64,000 nt of DNA from the NCBI GenBank assembly GCA_037200985.1, contig JBBCGJ010000001.1:620001-684000 (forward strand), given 5' to 3'. The notes beneath the pieces are model-generated. The model made no database searches, was not told where the DNA came from, and was given only the letters and a program-made list of their open reading frames with translations. The position numbers were made by a program, and so were the translations under genes. Position 1 is the first letter of the stretch, and each line of letters begins with the position of its first letter. Source of the DNA: Rhizomicrobium sp. (GTDB lineage Bacteria > Pseudomonadota > Alphaproteobacteria > Micropepsales > Micropepsaceae). Below, in pieces: positions 28,383 through 36,675 of the stretch.

Positions 28383-30032
28383 TCAGGCCTTGACCAGCGC
28401 GTTGTTCTGGCTCGTCATTGCGGCCGTAGGGCAGCGCATCTCTGCAAAGGTCAGCAGCGCCGCCCGCATCAGCGTCATGAACAGGTCTTCCAGCGCCTGT
28501 ACGTCATCTTCGGGCAGAATGGTGTGAACCCCGCCCCGGACACGATGCGCCATCACCAGATCGGCGACCTCGCGGCCGCCCGGTTGCGTCCGCAGCGCAT
28601 CGATCTTCGCCTTGAGCGCCGGCCAATCCTCCGCCAACCGGGCTTGACGTGCCAGACGCGAAACATCGTCGCGATCCAGCAAGGCGAGCACGTCCGCATC
28701 CCGCCATAGCTGTTTGAATTTTTCATAGAGCTGCGTCTTGGTCCCGCCCAGGGCGACTGCGATGTGCTCGACCGCGAGCGCCATCCCCTGAAGATCGCTT
28801 TTCATGCCCTCGCGCGCGAATTGTTCGCTGCTGAAGACGTGCTTTTCAAACGAACTGAGCCGCCAGAAGAACGCCTCCTGCCCCTTGTCGGCCAGGAAGG
28901 TGACAAAGGCGTCCAAGGCGTCGTCGCCGATCTGATATCCCTTGTCCTTAAGCGAGCCCTTCAACGTCCAGCGGACGCGATCCTGTTCCTGTTTGCTCCA
29001 GTCGGGCCAAATCACGTCGAGAATCGGCTCGAACCAGCCGCCGGTCTTGCCGACACGGTCGCGCATCGCAGCATAGCTCAGCTTGCCGAAATACCGCGTC
29101 AGCCGCACCGTCTCCGCGATCATTTCCCTGTACGCGTCCGCGATAAGCGGACGACCATCGCGCCGCCAATCGGACCAACGCCGTGCCAGAAATTGGCACA
29201 TCGCGACCAGATCATCGCTCGTCACACCGTGTTTGCGCACGGCATCGACGGCCGCTTTCTCGATGGCGGCGTGATTGCGCGCGCGTTGCTCGGCGTTAAG
29301 CCAAAAGCGGCCGCCACCCCGGTCTTTCACGATGTCCAGCAAGGCACGCTCGCATTCCTGGCCAAACCAGACCATCGCATCCATCGCTTTGACATGCTCG
29401 TCATATTCTCTGACGACCGAGATCGTCACCAAATTGAACGACGCCACCGGTCCGGGCCCGCGGCCGTTGTCCACCGCCGCATACGCGGCATCGCTGACCG
29501 CCTGATCGGCGAGGTTGATCCGGTAGCGCACGCCAGCGTCTGCGACCTCCGCCGCCAGCAACAGCTGCCATGTCGTGTAAAAGACGAGAACATTGTTGGG
29601 GTCGTATAGTCCGGTTTCGGCCTCGTTGCTGACATCGATACGCATATCCCTCCATGCCACGAAATCGGTCGTTGCGGGGTCTTGGAGGAACGACACGAAG
29701 CGCGGTTCTGGATCGTCCAGCGGATGCACCGTTAGGCCATAAGCCGTAAACGCACTCCAGCGCCACAGGGCGTTTCTGAGCGCGACGGCAGCGTCCCAGC
29801 GCGGGCCGTCCGGCTCGACCGGAAGAACCAGAGTGCGCGGGCGGTCATGGGTTTCCAGCCAGTAGCGCCGGCCAACATCGTCGGGAAACCGGATTCGCAG
29901 GCGCGGCCGCAACAGCCCGGTGTGCTCCAGCGTTTCCAAAAGACCGTCACCCACATAATCATGAGGGAAGGCGCGCAAAGGCTCAAGTTCGCGAAGGAAC
30001 TCGCGACTGTCCATGAATCTGACGAAGCGCAT
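28383..30032 (-). CDS. Uncharacterised 549-aa protein
   Basis: I do not recognise the family. The protein is soluble, mixed alpha/beta in the N-terminal 250 residues and strongly helical after that (for example the helices around AYREMIAETVRLTRYFGKLS and ADKGQEAFFWRLSSFEKHVF). No nucleotide-binding or nuclease motif is obvious. It is divergent from the PIN-like gene, about 145 bases apart, and the two are inserted as a unit between the ParB-like gene and DUF736. They may form a two-gene accessory system. Confidence 0.65.
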   Translation of the reverse strand: MRFVRFMDSREFLRELEPLRAFPHDYVGDGLLETLEHTGLLRPRLRIRFPDDVGRRYWLETHDRPRTLVLPVEPDGPRWDAAVALRNALWRWSAFTAYGLTVHPLDDPEPRFVSFLQDPATTDFVAWRDMRIDVSNEAETGLYDPNNVLVFYTTWQLLLAAEVADAGVRYRINLADQAVSDAAYAAVDNGRGPGPVASFNLVTISVVREYDEHVKAMDAMVWFGQECERALLDIVKDRGGGRFWLNAEQRARNHAAIEKAAVDAVRKHGVTSDDLVAMCQFLARRWSDWRRDGRPLIADAYREMIAETVRLTRYFGKLSYAAMRDRVGKTGGWFEPILDVIWPDWSKQEQDRVRWTLKGSLKDKGYQIGDDALDAFVTFLADKGQEAFFWRLSSFEKHVFSSEQFAREGMKSDLQGMALAVEHIAVALGGTKTQLYEKFKQLWRDADVLALLDRDDVSRLARQARLAEDWPALKAKIDALRTQPGGREVADLVMAHRVRGGVHTILPEDDVQALEDLFMTLMRAALLTFAEMRCPTAAMTSQNNALVKA

Positions 30033-30175
30033 CGGCGATACCGGTTAAAGCCGCTGCAATTTACGCTCCGGCTGGGTCCGCGTGAAACCCGAAGAATATA
30101 CCGAACCGGTATGTCCACATGAAAGGTGGCGGCGCGTCCTGAATCGGGCGGCGATTCGCCGTATTGTCCCGCCCG

Positions 30176-31270
30176 ATGACGATCGACCGCTACGCCCGTG
30201 AGCGACAGATTGCGCTGGCGCGCGAGATGGCGCCGCGTGCCAAGATCTACCTCGATTTGCGCTTTTGGATATTGGCGCGCGAAGCCGCGGCCGGGAACGG
30301 CACTCCGGCAGACATCAGGATTCTAGAAGCCTTGCGACACGGCGTACGGGCCGGCGTACTGCTTTGTCCCGTCTCCGAAAGCGTCGTCATGGAGCTCTTG
30401 AAGCAGGCCAACACGGCCGCGCGGCGCCAAGCGACCGCCACGCTGATCGATGAGCTCAGTCTTGGCGTGTGCCTCGTCCCGATCGATGTTCGCGCCAAAA
30501 CGGAGGTCGCGCATTTTTGGCATGCGTTGTCCAGCGCGTCCGAGCTTTATCCCGTCTCGGAACTGATCTGGTCCAAGCTCGCCTATGCTTTCGGGTACTT
30601 GCATCCGCAGATTGCGGGATGGACGCCGGAGCAAGAGCTCGCGTTCCAAAAGGATTTTCTCGACAAGATGTGGGACAAACCACTTGTCGAAATGGCGACG
30701 GCAATTGGCGACACGGGTTGGGAACAACGCGAGGACTTCGAGCGCTTGGCACGAGCCCTGAATCAAGGCAACGCGGATCATCTCCGCGACATCCGCGACT
30801 TCAAACAGACCTATCAACTCGAACTCAAAGGCGTGATCGATCTCTACGGCGATGTTGCCGCCGATGTCGTGTGCGACATGGCCGTTGCGAATAATGTCGC
30901 TCCACCACGGCGTGGCTCATCCGAATGGAAAGCCACGGCGAATGCCTGCAAGAATGTGCTGTTCGCTGGTTTTGCGCAGGAGCGCACCCGGACCGCGCTT
31001 CGGACGGTCCACATCCAGACCTGCCTGCATGCCGATCTGCGGCTGAACAAGCGCCGAAAATTCGTGGCAAACGACTTCTATGACTTCAATCACGCCGCCG
31101 CTGCGCTCGGCTATTGCGACGCATTCTTCACCGAGGGGTCGCTCCGTGCGATGGTGACGGCAAAGCATGTGGCCCTCGACAAGCGATACGGTTGTCGCGT
31201 CACGGACGATGTGGAGGAAGCGGCCCAAATCCTGGAGGCGATTGTCGCCGGTCGTGAAACCGCCGGCTAG
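30176..31270 (+). CDS. PIN-like domain protein
   Basis: A 364-aa protein. KIYLDLRFWILA at the N terminus, VSESVVMELL in the next helix and NDFYDFNHAAAALGYCDAFF near the C terminus place Asp, Glu and Asp residues as in PIN-fold ribonucleases, where the last segment usually carries the third acidic residue before CDAFFTE. The central part (about residues 80-270) is a helical insertion. ATG 30176 is preferred to TTG 30164. An RNase effector paired with the divergent 549-aa protein is a reasonable hypothesis, not shown. Confidence 0.6.
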   Translation: MTIDRYARERQIALAREMAPRAKIYLDLRFWILAREAAAGNGTPADIRILEALRHGVRAGVLLCPVSESVVMELLKQANTAARRQATATLIDELSLGVCLVPIDVRAKTEVAHFWHALSSASELYPVSELIWSKLAYAFGYLHPQIAGWTPEQELAFQKDFLDKMWDKPLVEMATAIGDTGWEQREDFERLARALNQGNADHLRDIRDFKQTYQLELKGVIDLYGDVAADVVCDMAVANNVAPPRRGSSEWKATANACKNVLFAGFAQERTRTALRTVHIQTCLHADLRLNKRRKFVANDFYDFNHAAAALGYCDAFFTEGSLRAMVTAKHVALDKRYGCRVTDDVEEAAQILEAIVAGRETAG

Positions 31271-31835
31271 CGACTGCTTTCAGTTCGGTTCCATCCCGCG
31301 AAACATTATCGTCCGCCGCACGGCGCATGCCGATTGGCGCTGCGCGCCAAAGAGTCCTCGGGCTCGGCGACACGGACGTCGGGCCAAATTGCCTTCCCAG
31401 CCCCCACTTCTTCGCGTCACGGCGAGACCGGAACGGGCGTGTGCGCCGCATGCGGGTTGCCGGAATCGGCGTTGGCGGAAGAGTGTCCGACTGCCCGGCC
31501 GCTGCCGATTGCCTCGAGGCGTGCCCGCCGTCCTGACCGTCTCGCGATTGCGTGCCTAAAGGACCATTCCCTCCCTTGCTTTGGCTGTGAACCTACGGGC
31601 GGGTCCAGCCCGTTCGAAACCGTTGCGGCCAACTATTTTCCCCGCCGCGCTCGCCCCTGCGGTGCGTTCGCGCGGCTCCTCGCGCATCGCTTCGCTCAAA
31701 ATAGTTGGCCGCTCGGGTCCTCCGCGATGCTGCGGCCCGGCCCAAGAGGGCCGGGTTCCACGGTCTGTCCCCGCCCGCACCCGGTTCGCCATCGCAAGGG
31801 AGAATGGTCTCCCGCGATCTCAAATGGAGACAGCC
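31271..31835. other. Non-coding region upstream of the first DUF736 gene
   Basis: About 565 bases without a supported gene; open frames here are short or Arg/Pro-rich. It contains the long-spaced perfect inverted repeat listed at 31625-31712 and the promoter region of the DUF736 gene. Confidence 0.5.
31625..31712. repeat. Perfect 15-bp inverted repeat with 58-base spacer
   Basis: GCGGCCAACTATTTT (31625-31639) and AAAATAGTTGGCCGC (31698-31712) are exact reverse complements. The GC-rich spacer contains smaller complementary parts. It is 123 bases upstream of the DUF736 gene, in a place where another core gene of this element also has a large inverted repeat. Confidence 0.7.
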
Positions 31836-32159
31836 ATGACAGCCATCGGTCACGTCACGAAGCAGAAAGACGGCAACTACAAGGGCCAGCTCAGGACGCT
31901 TTCCTTCCGCGCCCCCATCGACATCCTGCTCAACCCCAGCAAGAGCGGCGATACGCAGCCCGACTATCGGGTCTACAGCCAGGCCGTCGAAATCGGCGCT
32001 GGCTGGGTTAAGAAGGGCAAGACGTCCGGCGAAGACTATGTGTCGCTGAGCCTCGCGGACCCCGCTTTCGGGCCCAAGAAGCTCTACGCCAATCTCGGCC
32101 GCGCCGCCGGCCAGGACGATCCGGACGTGTTTGCCGTGATCTGGAATCCGCAGGATTGA
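31836..32159 (+). CDS. DUF736 family protein (first copy)
   Basis: A 107-aa protein starting MTAIGHVTKQKDGNYKGQL, the DUF736 signature, with the conserved ending YANLGRA ... FAVIWNPQ. The family is almost confined to conjugative plasmids and elements of proteobacteria; the molecular role is unknown. ATG 31836 is chosen because GGAGA lies five bases before it; ATG 31824 would add four residues. A second, divergent copy is at 50537. A terminator-like hairpin follows. Confidence 0.88.
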   Translation: MTAIGHVTKQKDGNYKGQLRTLSFRAPIDILLNPSKSGDTQPDYRVYSQAVEIGAGWVKKGKTSGEDYVSLSLADPAFGPKKLYANLGRAAGQDDPDVFAVIWNPQD

Positions 32160-32172
32160 TCCCTGCATGGCT

Positions 32173-32198
32173 CCCCGCGCCCGGCGACGGGCGCGGGG
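32173..32198 (+). terminator. Terminator-like hairpin after DUF736
   Basis: CCCCGCGCCC (32173-32182) pairs perfectly with GGGCGCGGGG (32189-32198), followed by A and TTTT. The T-run is short, so termination may be partial. Confidence 0.6.
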
Positions 32199-32319
32199 AT
32201 TTTCCTTGCCATAACTCGCACCGCACGGGCCGCAATTTCGCGGTGCGATCCCGCGCGCCGGCATCGAGCCGGCGCGCGGGATGAGCAGTCGAGGGGCGTC
32301 TCGTCGGTTCTTCCAGCCT

Positions 32320-32487
32320 ACGGGGCCGCTCGGGCCCCCTCAAGGATGCGCGGTGCCCCCAATTTTGCCGAGCGCGGAGCGCGCGCGTGCCGCGCGCCCA
32401 TTTTATTTGGCGCTCGACAAAATCGGCACCCCCGCGCCCCGCTGCGCGGCGGCTTCGCCGTCCTTGACCCAGCCCGAGCGGCCCCGT
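32320..32487. repeat. Nested 168-base inverted repeat
   Basis: Outer arms ACGGGGCCGCTCGGGC (32320-32335) and GCCCGAGCGGCCCCGT (32472-32487) are exact complements. Next inward, TCAAGG (32340-32345) pairs with CCTTGA (32462-32467), and ATTTTGCCGAGCGC (32362-32375) pairs with 32410-32423 with one mismatch. The rest of 32160-32524 shows no gene. It ends 37 bases before a small core gene. Confidence 0.7.
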
Positions 32488-32524
32488 GCCCCGCCTTCCG
32501 TCAACCAGACGAAAGGAACACACC

Positions 32525-32701
32525 ATGATGGCGCTCTACGATCACATCCAGCAGCTGCGGGCCGAGCTCAGCCAGCGCGCATTGCCGCACCGCGAGCGCG
32601 CCCGCGTGCAAGCGGAGCTTGCGCGGGCGATCCGCGATCACGACGCGCTCGATCGCGAATTCGATCGCGCGCTTGAGGCTTTCGACGAAGAAGGGAGGTG
32701 A
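32525..32701 (+). CDS. Small helical protein of the conjugative element
   Basis: A 58-aa protein that is almost wholly amphipathic helix (YDHIQQLRAELSQRALPHRE ... ALDREFDRALEAFDEEG), probably a coiled coil. AAAGGAA precedes ATG 32525 (a second ATG is at 32528). It lies between DUF736 and the excisionase-like gene and just downstream of a large inverted repeat. Function is unknown; the strong ribosome binding site and charged composition argue that it is real. Confidence 0.6.
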   Translation: MMALYDHIQQLRAELSQRALPHRERARVQAELARAIRDHDALDREFDRALEAFDEEGR

Positions 32702-32888
32702 CGACGTAAGGCGCAGCATGTCATGGCGCGACGGCGCGTGTGCCACGCCGACCTACGCCCTCGCGCCATGGCGAATTTGCGCGACTCGCGTTTTCGCCCG
32801 CTGTGCAGCGCTGGTCTTGCCTTTACCGTCGTCGATGGGGGCGTCACGGCTCCTGTCGTGCGCCTCGCCCGAGATACAGCGAGGATCT

Positions 32889-33149
32889 ATGGACAACGAC
32901 GGCTCCGAGCGCGCGCGCAATTCGGCTCAATCTTCCGAGGGATTGCCGCGCTTTCGCTTCAAAAGCCCCTTTCTCACAACGCAACAAGCCGGGGCCTATG
33001 TCGGTCTTTCCGGGCGCACGTTGGAAAAGATGCGCTGCAATGGTGGTGGCCCCGAATATCGCAAGCACGGCCGCTATGTCCGCTATCACATCGACGCCCT
33101 CGACGCTTGGTCGGCGTCGCATTCGCAACAGTCCACGGCGGAAACCTAG
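32889..33149 (+). CDS. Excisionase/MerR-like helix-turn-helix protein
   Basis: An 86-aa protein with a winged-helix of the HTH_17 type: PFLTTQQAGAYVGLSGRTLE, then NGGGPEYRKHGRYVRYHIDALDAW. Proteins of this size and motif act as recombination directionality factors or regulators in mobile elements. GAGG lies a few bases before ATG 32889. It is followed by the TraF peptidase gene with one base between. The 187 bases before it (32702-32888) show no gene. Confidence 0.75.
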   Translation: MDNDGSERARNSAQSSEGLPRFRFKSPFLTTQQAGAYVGLSGRTLEKMRCNGGGPEYRKHGRYVRYHIDALDAWSASHSQQSTAET

Positions 33150-33150
33150 C

Positions 33151-33690
33151 GTGTCGCTCCGTCGGAGGTTGTGCGCGCTGGCGGCGCAACGCCCAACGCG
33201 CAGTACGCTAGTCGCGGCGCTTTGCGGCCTGGCGATGCTCGGCGCACCGATTGGGCTTGGGGTGGCGCCGAGATTGGTGTGGAACGCGAGCGCGAGTGCG
33301 CCGGTCGGCCTCTACGCCGTCGTCGATCCTGCCGTGGCGCAGGGTGACCTGGCGCTGGTGCAGACGCCGGCAACGATCCGCGTTCTAGCCGCCGCGCGGG
33401 GATACATCCCAGCGAACGTACCCTTGGTGAAGCGCATCGCGGCGACGAGCGGCGATGTGGTCTGCGCCCAAGGCGGTGCGATTTCCATCGACGCGGTCTA
33501 CGTGGCCCGGCGCCGCGCACGCGATCGCGCTAGCCGCCTGTTGCCGTGGTGGTCGGGTTGCCGGCGGCTCGCCTCCAATGAGGTGTTTCTGCTCATGGCG
33601 CAGGTGCCGGACTCGTTCGACGGGCGCTATTTCGGACCGACGTCGCGCGCCGCGATCATCGGAAAGCTGGTGCCCCTATGGCTGGAATAG
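33151..33690 (+). CDS. traF: TraF-like S26 signal peptidase of the conjugation system
   Basis: A 179-aa membrane-anchored serine peptidase. One transmembrane segment is near the N terminus (LVAALCGLAMLGAPIGLGVA), the catalytic Ser is in NASASAPVGLY and the Lys in VPLVKRIAATSGD, as in the S26 family. TraF peptidases process and cyclise the TrbC pilin in RP4-type systems, and trbC is present in this element. GTG 33151 is the first start after the previous stop. It overlaps the transglycosylase gene by 13 bases. Confidence 0.85.
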   Translation: MSLRRRLCALAAQRPTRSTLVAALCGLAMLGAPIGLGVAPRLVWNASASAPVGLYAVVDPAVAQGDLALVQTPATIRVLAAARGYIPANVPLVKRIAATSGDVVCAQGGAISIDAVYVARRRARDRASRLLPWWSGCRRLASNEVFLLMAQVPDSFDGRYFGPTSRAAIIGKLVPLWLE

Positions 33691-34424
33691 TCCTTCTCGC
33701 CGCCTGCGTGCTGTGTTCGGAACCTGCCGCCGCCGCGCCGCCGCTGTCCGTGGTGCAGGCAGACCAGCCACTGTCCCCGTCGCCCTGGCAAACCTTCGTG
33801 GACCAAGCCGCCAGGCAATTCGGCATTCCCGACGCATGGATTCGCGGCGTCATGCAGGCCGAGAGTGGCGGGCGAACGGTGCTCCGCGGCAAGCCGATCA
33901 CCTCCGTTAAGGGCGCGATGGGCCTGATGCAGATCATGCCCGAAACCTACCGCGCGCTGCGCGCGCAATATGGACTGGGCGACAATGCCTACGATCCCCG
34001 GGACAATATTTTCGCGGGCGCGGCCTATCTGCGGCAGATGTATGAGCGCTTCGGCTATCCCTCCTTGTTCGCCGCCTACAATGCCGGTCCCAGGCGGCTC
34101 GACGACTTCCTGCTGCGCGGACAGCCGCTGCCGCGCGAGACCTTGCGCTACGTCCAAAGCATCGTCCCGGGTGCGGAAGTCGCACTCTCGACCGAGCCGG
34201 GCGCGACGCCATCCTTGCCGCTCCAGAACCCGTCGCCAGCGGTTCCGCAGCCTCCGACCGTGTCTCTGAACGCGCTGTTTTTCCTGCGGGCGGACACGAT
34301 TTCGGGGTCCAGTCCGCCTGCACAGGCCACTCCGTCGCCATCACAGACCAACGATCACGGCGGGGGATTTGCCGCTCCGAACAGCGCTGGACTGTTCGTC
34401 CCGCTGTCGGGTTTGAGCCGCTAA
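33678..34424 (+). CDS. Lytic transglycosylase (VirB1-like)
   Basis: A 248-aa secreted SLT-domain enzyme that opens peptidoglycan for the mating channel. A signal peptide (MAGIVLLAACVLCSEPAAAA) is followed by the domain with the catalytic Glu in GVMQAESGG, then MGLMQIMPETY and AAYNAGP. The C-terminal about 70 residues are Pro/Ser/Thr-rich. It overlaps the TraF gene and precedes the relaxase. Confidence 0.88.
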   Translation: MAGIVLLAACVLCSEPAAAAPPLSVVQADQPLSPSPWQTFVDQAARQFGIPDAWIRGVMQAESGGRTVLRGKPITSVKGAMGLMQIMPETYRALRAQYGLGDNAYDPRDNIFAGAAYLRQMYERFGYPSLFAAYNAGPRRLDDFLLRGQPLPRETLRYVQSIVPGAEVALSTEPGATPSLPLQNPSPAVPQPPTVSLNALFFLRADTISGSSPPAQATPSPSQTNDHGGGFAAPNSAGLFVPLSGLSR

Positions 34425-34599
34425 CCATCGCAGATCATCGCAAGTGAGCGCAGATGAAAGGTCCGATCATGAATTGGAGCGCGGTAGGGCAAGATAAAGG
34501 ACGGCACCATCGGCGCCTAAGTCGTTGTCTGCACGTCCAAATGCACGGTGCCAGCGCGTTTGCGCCGGCACCAATGCGGCACCAGGCGCACGCAGCGCC

Positions 34600-36591
34600 A
34601 TGGTTGCGCGGATCGGTGCCGGCGTGAGCGCCGACGACGAGTTCGAGCCGAAGCTCGGTCGAATCCGGCATGGCGGGAGCAAGACCGGCCGGCGCTTTTT
34701 GCAGCGCGTGCTGCAGTCGGCAGCCTTGGCGGGACGATCGGCCGGCAAGGGCAAGACGTTCCATGGCAATCGCATCGGCCGTGGCTCCGGCGTCGGGCGC
34801 GTCCTGGCGTCGCGGGATAAATACGCCGCCTTTCGGCAGCGGCGGGTCATCGTCAAATCCCGCGTCGTCAAGCTCCGGGGCGCCGGGCTCAGGGCCGCCC
34901 AGCAGCACTTGCGCTATATCCAGCGCGATGGCGTGACGCGGGACGGCGAACCGGGCCGGGCCTACGACGCCGCGAACGACCGCGCCGAGACGAAGCCGTT
35001 TCTGGACCGCAGCGAGGGCGATCGCCACCAGTTTCGCATCATCGTCTCGGCCGAAGACGGGGCGGCGTATGACGACCTCAAGCCGGTAACGCGGCGGCTG
35101 ATGCAGCAGATGGAGGAAGACCTCGGAACCAAACTCGACTGGGTTGCGGTCGATCACTTCAACACCGGCCACCCGCATACCCACATCGTCCTGCGCGGCA
35201 AGGATGACCGCGGACAGGACCTCGTCATCGCGCGCGACTACATGGCGGACGGCATGCGGGAGCGCGCCGCCGAAATCGTCTCGCTTGACCTGGGACCGAA
35301 GTCGGACCGCGACGTGGAAGACCGGCTGCGAGGCGAAGTGGAGCAAGAGCGGTTCACCAGTCTCGACCGCGATCTGCTGCGGCGGTCGGGGGACGACGGC
35401 GTTGTTGCGTTCGGGGAGACTGAACGCGACGCATTCCGGCAGACGCTCAGGACCGGGCGGTTGCAGAAGTTGACGCGGCTCGGCTTGGCGGACCAGATCG
35501 GTCCGGGCCGTTGGCAATTGGCGACGGAGATGGAACCGACGCTGCGGCGCATGGGCGAGCGCGGCGACATCATCAAGACGCTGCATCGCGAATTGCAGGC
35601 CGCGGGTATGGCCCGCGCCATGTCCGACTATGCGATCTTCGATCCGGGCGCGGCGCAGGCCAAACCCGTGCTTGGCCGGATTGCCGGGCGCGGTCTGTCG
35701 GACGAACTCAACGACCGCCATTATCTGATCGTCGACGGCGTGGACGGCCGCGCTCACTATGTCGAGATCGGGGAGGTCCATGAGGACCTTGCCTTGGGAT
35801 CGATCGTCCGGGTGACGGGCCGTCCTGCCGAACCGCGCGAGGTGGACCGCACGGTGGCGCGGATTGCCGAGCGGAATGCCGGCCGCTACAGCGCGGAGCT
35901 GCACCATCGCGCCGACCCGGCGGCCTCGCCGGCGTTCGTGGCGGCGCATGTTCGGCGGCTGGAGGCCATGCGGCGGCTCGCCGGCGCCGCCGCCCGCGAA
36001 CCGGATGGCGTTTGGCGGATCGCGCCCGACCATCTGGCGCGGGCGTCGGCCTTTGAACAGAGCCAGGCCGGCAAGTCGCCTGTCATCGTCGAAACGCTCT
36101 CGCGGTTGTCATTGGAGCAGCAGATCGGCACCGAAGGGGCAACCTGGTTGGACCGCACCTTGACGAACGGCGGAGGCCCGGCGTTCCGCGACGCGGGGTT
36201 CGGGCGCGAGGCGAATTCGGCTCTGGCGCGGCGGCGGCAATGGCTGATGGAGCAAGGGTTTGGCGATACGGCCGTAGAGGGCGCCGTCAGCCGGCCCGAC
36301 ATGCTGGCCGCTCTGACTCGCCGTGAGCTCGCCAAGACCGGCTTGCAAATCGCCCGCGACAGCGGGCTCACCTATGTCGAGGCGGGCAAGACGATCGAGG
36401 GCGTCTATCGGCGCGCGGTCGATCTCGCCAGCGGCCGCTTCGCCGTGATCGAGAAGAGCCGCGAATTCACGCTGGTCCCGTGGCGGCCGGCCCTGGATCG
36501 GCAGCTTGGCAAGCCGGTGAGCGGTATCGCCCGGGGTGACACGATTTCTTGGTCGATGGGAAGGCAGCGTGGCGGACCTGGGGTATCGTGA
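34600..36591 (+). CDS. Relaxase (VirD2-like with DUF3363)
   Basis: A protein of 663 aa from ATG 34600; GTG 34624 is an equally good start and gives the family-like N terminus SADDEFEPKLGRIR. The histidine motif HPHTHIVLRG (near residue 191), with upstream DWVAVDHFNTG, forms the metal site; this enzyme nicks oriT and pilots the DNA strand. The large C-terminal part is DUF3363, typical of relaxases in Tn4371-like and alphaproteobacterial elements. oriT was not identified but should be nearby. TraG, its coupling protein, is downstream beyond one inserted gene. Confidence 0.85.
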   Translation: MVARIGAGVSADDEFEPKLGRIRHGGSKTGRRFLQRVLQSAALAGRSAGKGKTFHGNRIGRGSGVGRVLASRDKYAAFRQRRVIVKSRVVKLRGAGLRAAQQHLRYIQRDGVTRDGEPGRAYDAANDRAETKPFLDRSEGDRHQFRIIVSAEDGAAYDDLKPVTRRLMQQMEEDLGTKLDWVAVDHFNTGHPHTHIVLRGKDDRGQDLVIARDYMADGMRERAAEIVSLDLGPKSDRDVEDRLRGEVEQERFTSLDRDLLRRSGDDGVVAFGETERDAFRQTLRTGRLQKLTRLGLADQIGPGRWQLATEMEPTLRRMGERGDIIKTLHRELQAAGMARAMSDYAIFDPGAAQAKPVLGRIAGRGLSDELNDRHYLIVDGVDGRAHYVEIGEVHEDLALGSIVRVTGRPAEPREVDRTVARIAERNAGRYSAELHHRADPAASPAFVAAHVRRLEAMRRLAGAAAREPDGVWRIAPDHLARASAFEQSQAGKSPVIVETLSRLSLEQQIGTEGATWLDRTLTNGGGPAFRDAGFGREANSALARRRQWLMEQGFGDTAVEGAVSRPDMLAALTRRELAKTGLQIARDSGLTYVEAGKTIEGVYRRAVDLASGRFAVIEKSREFTLVPWRPALDRQLGKPVSGIARGDTISWSMGRQRGGPGVS

Positions 36592-36675
36592 CCATACCTT
36601 TTGCGGTCATGTAATTGAGCGATCTTCGCGGTAATATTGCCCCGCAACTAGCCGAGCAGAGAACACCAGTCGGAC

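Noticed and set aside
34435-36033. Long minus-strand open frame over the relaxase
   Set aside because: No recognisable domain; the plus strand carries the relaxase histidine motif.
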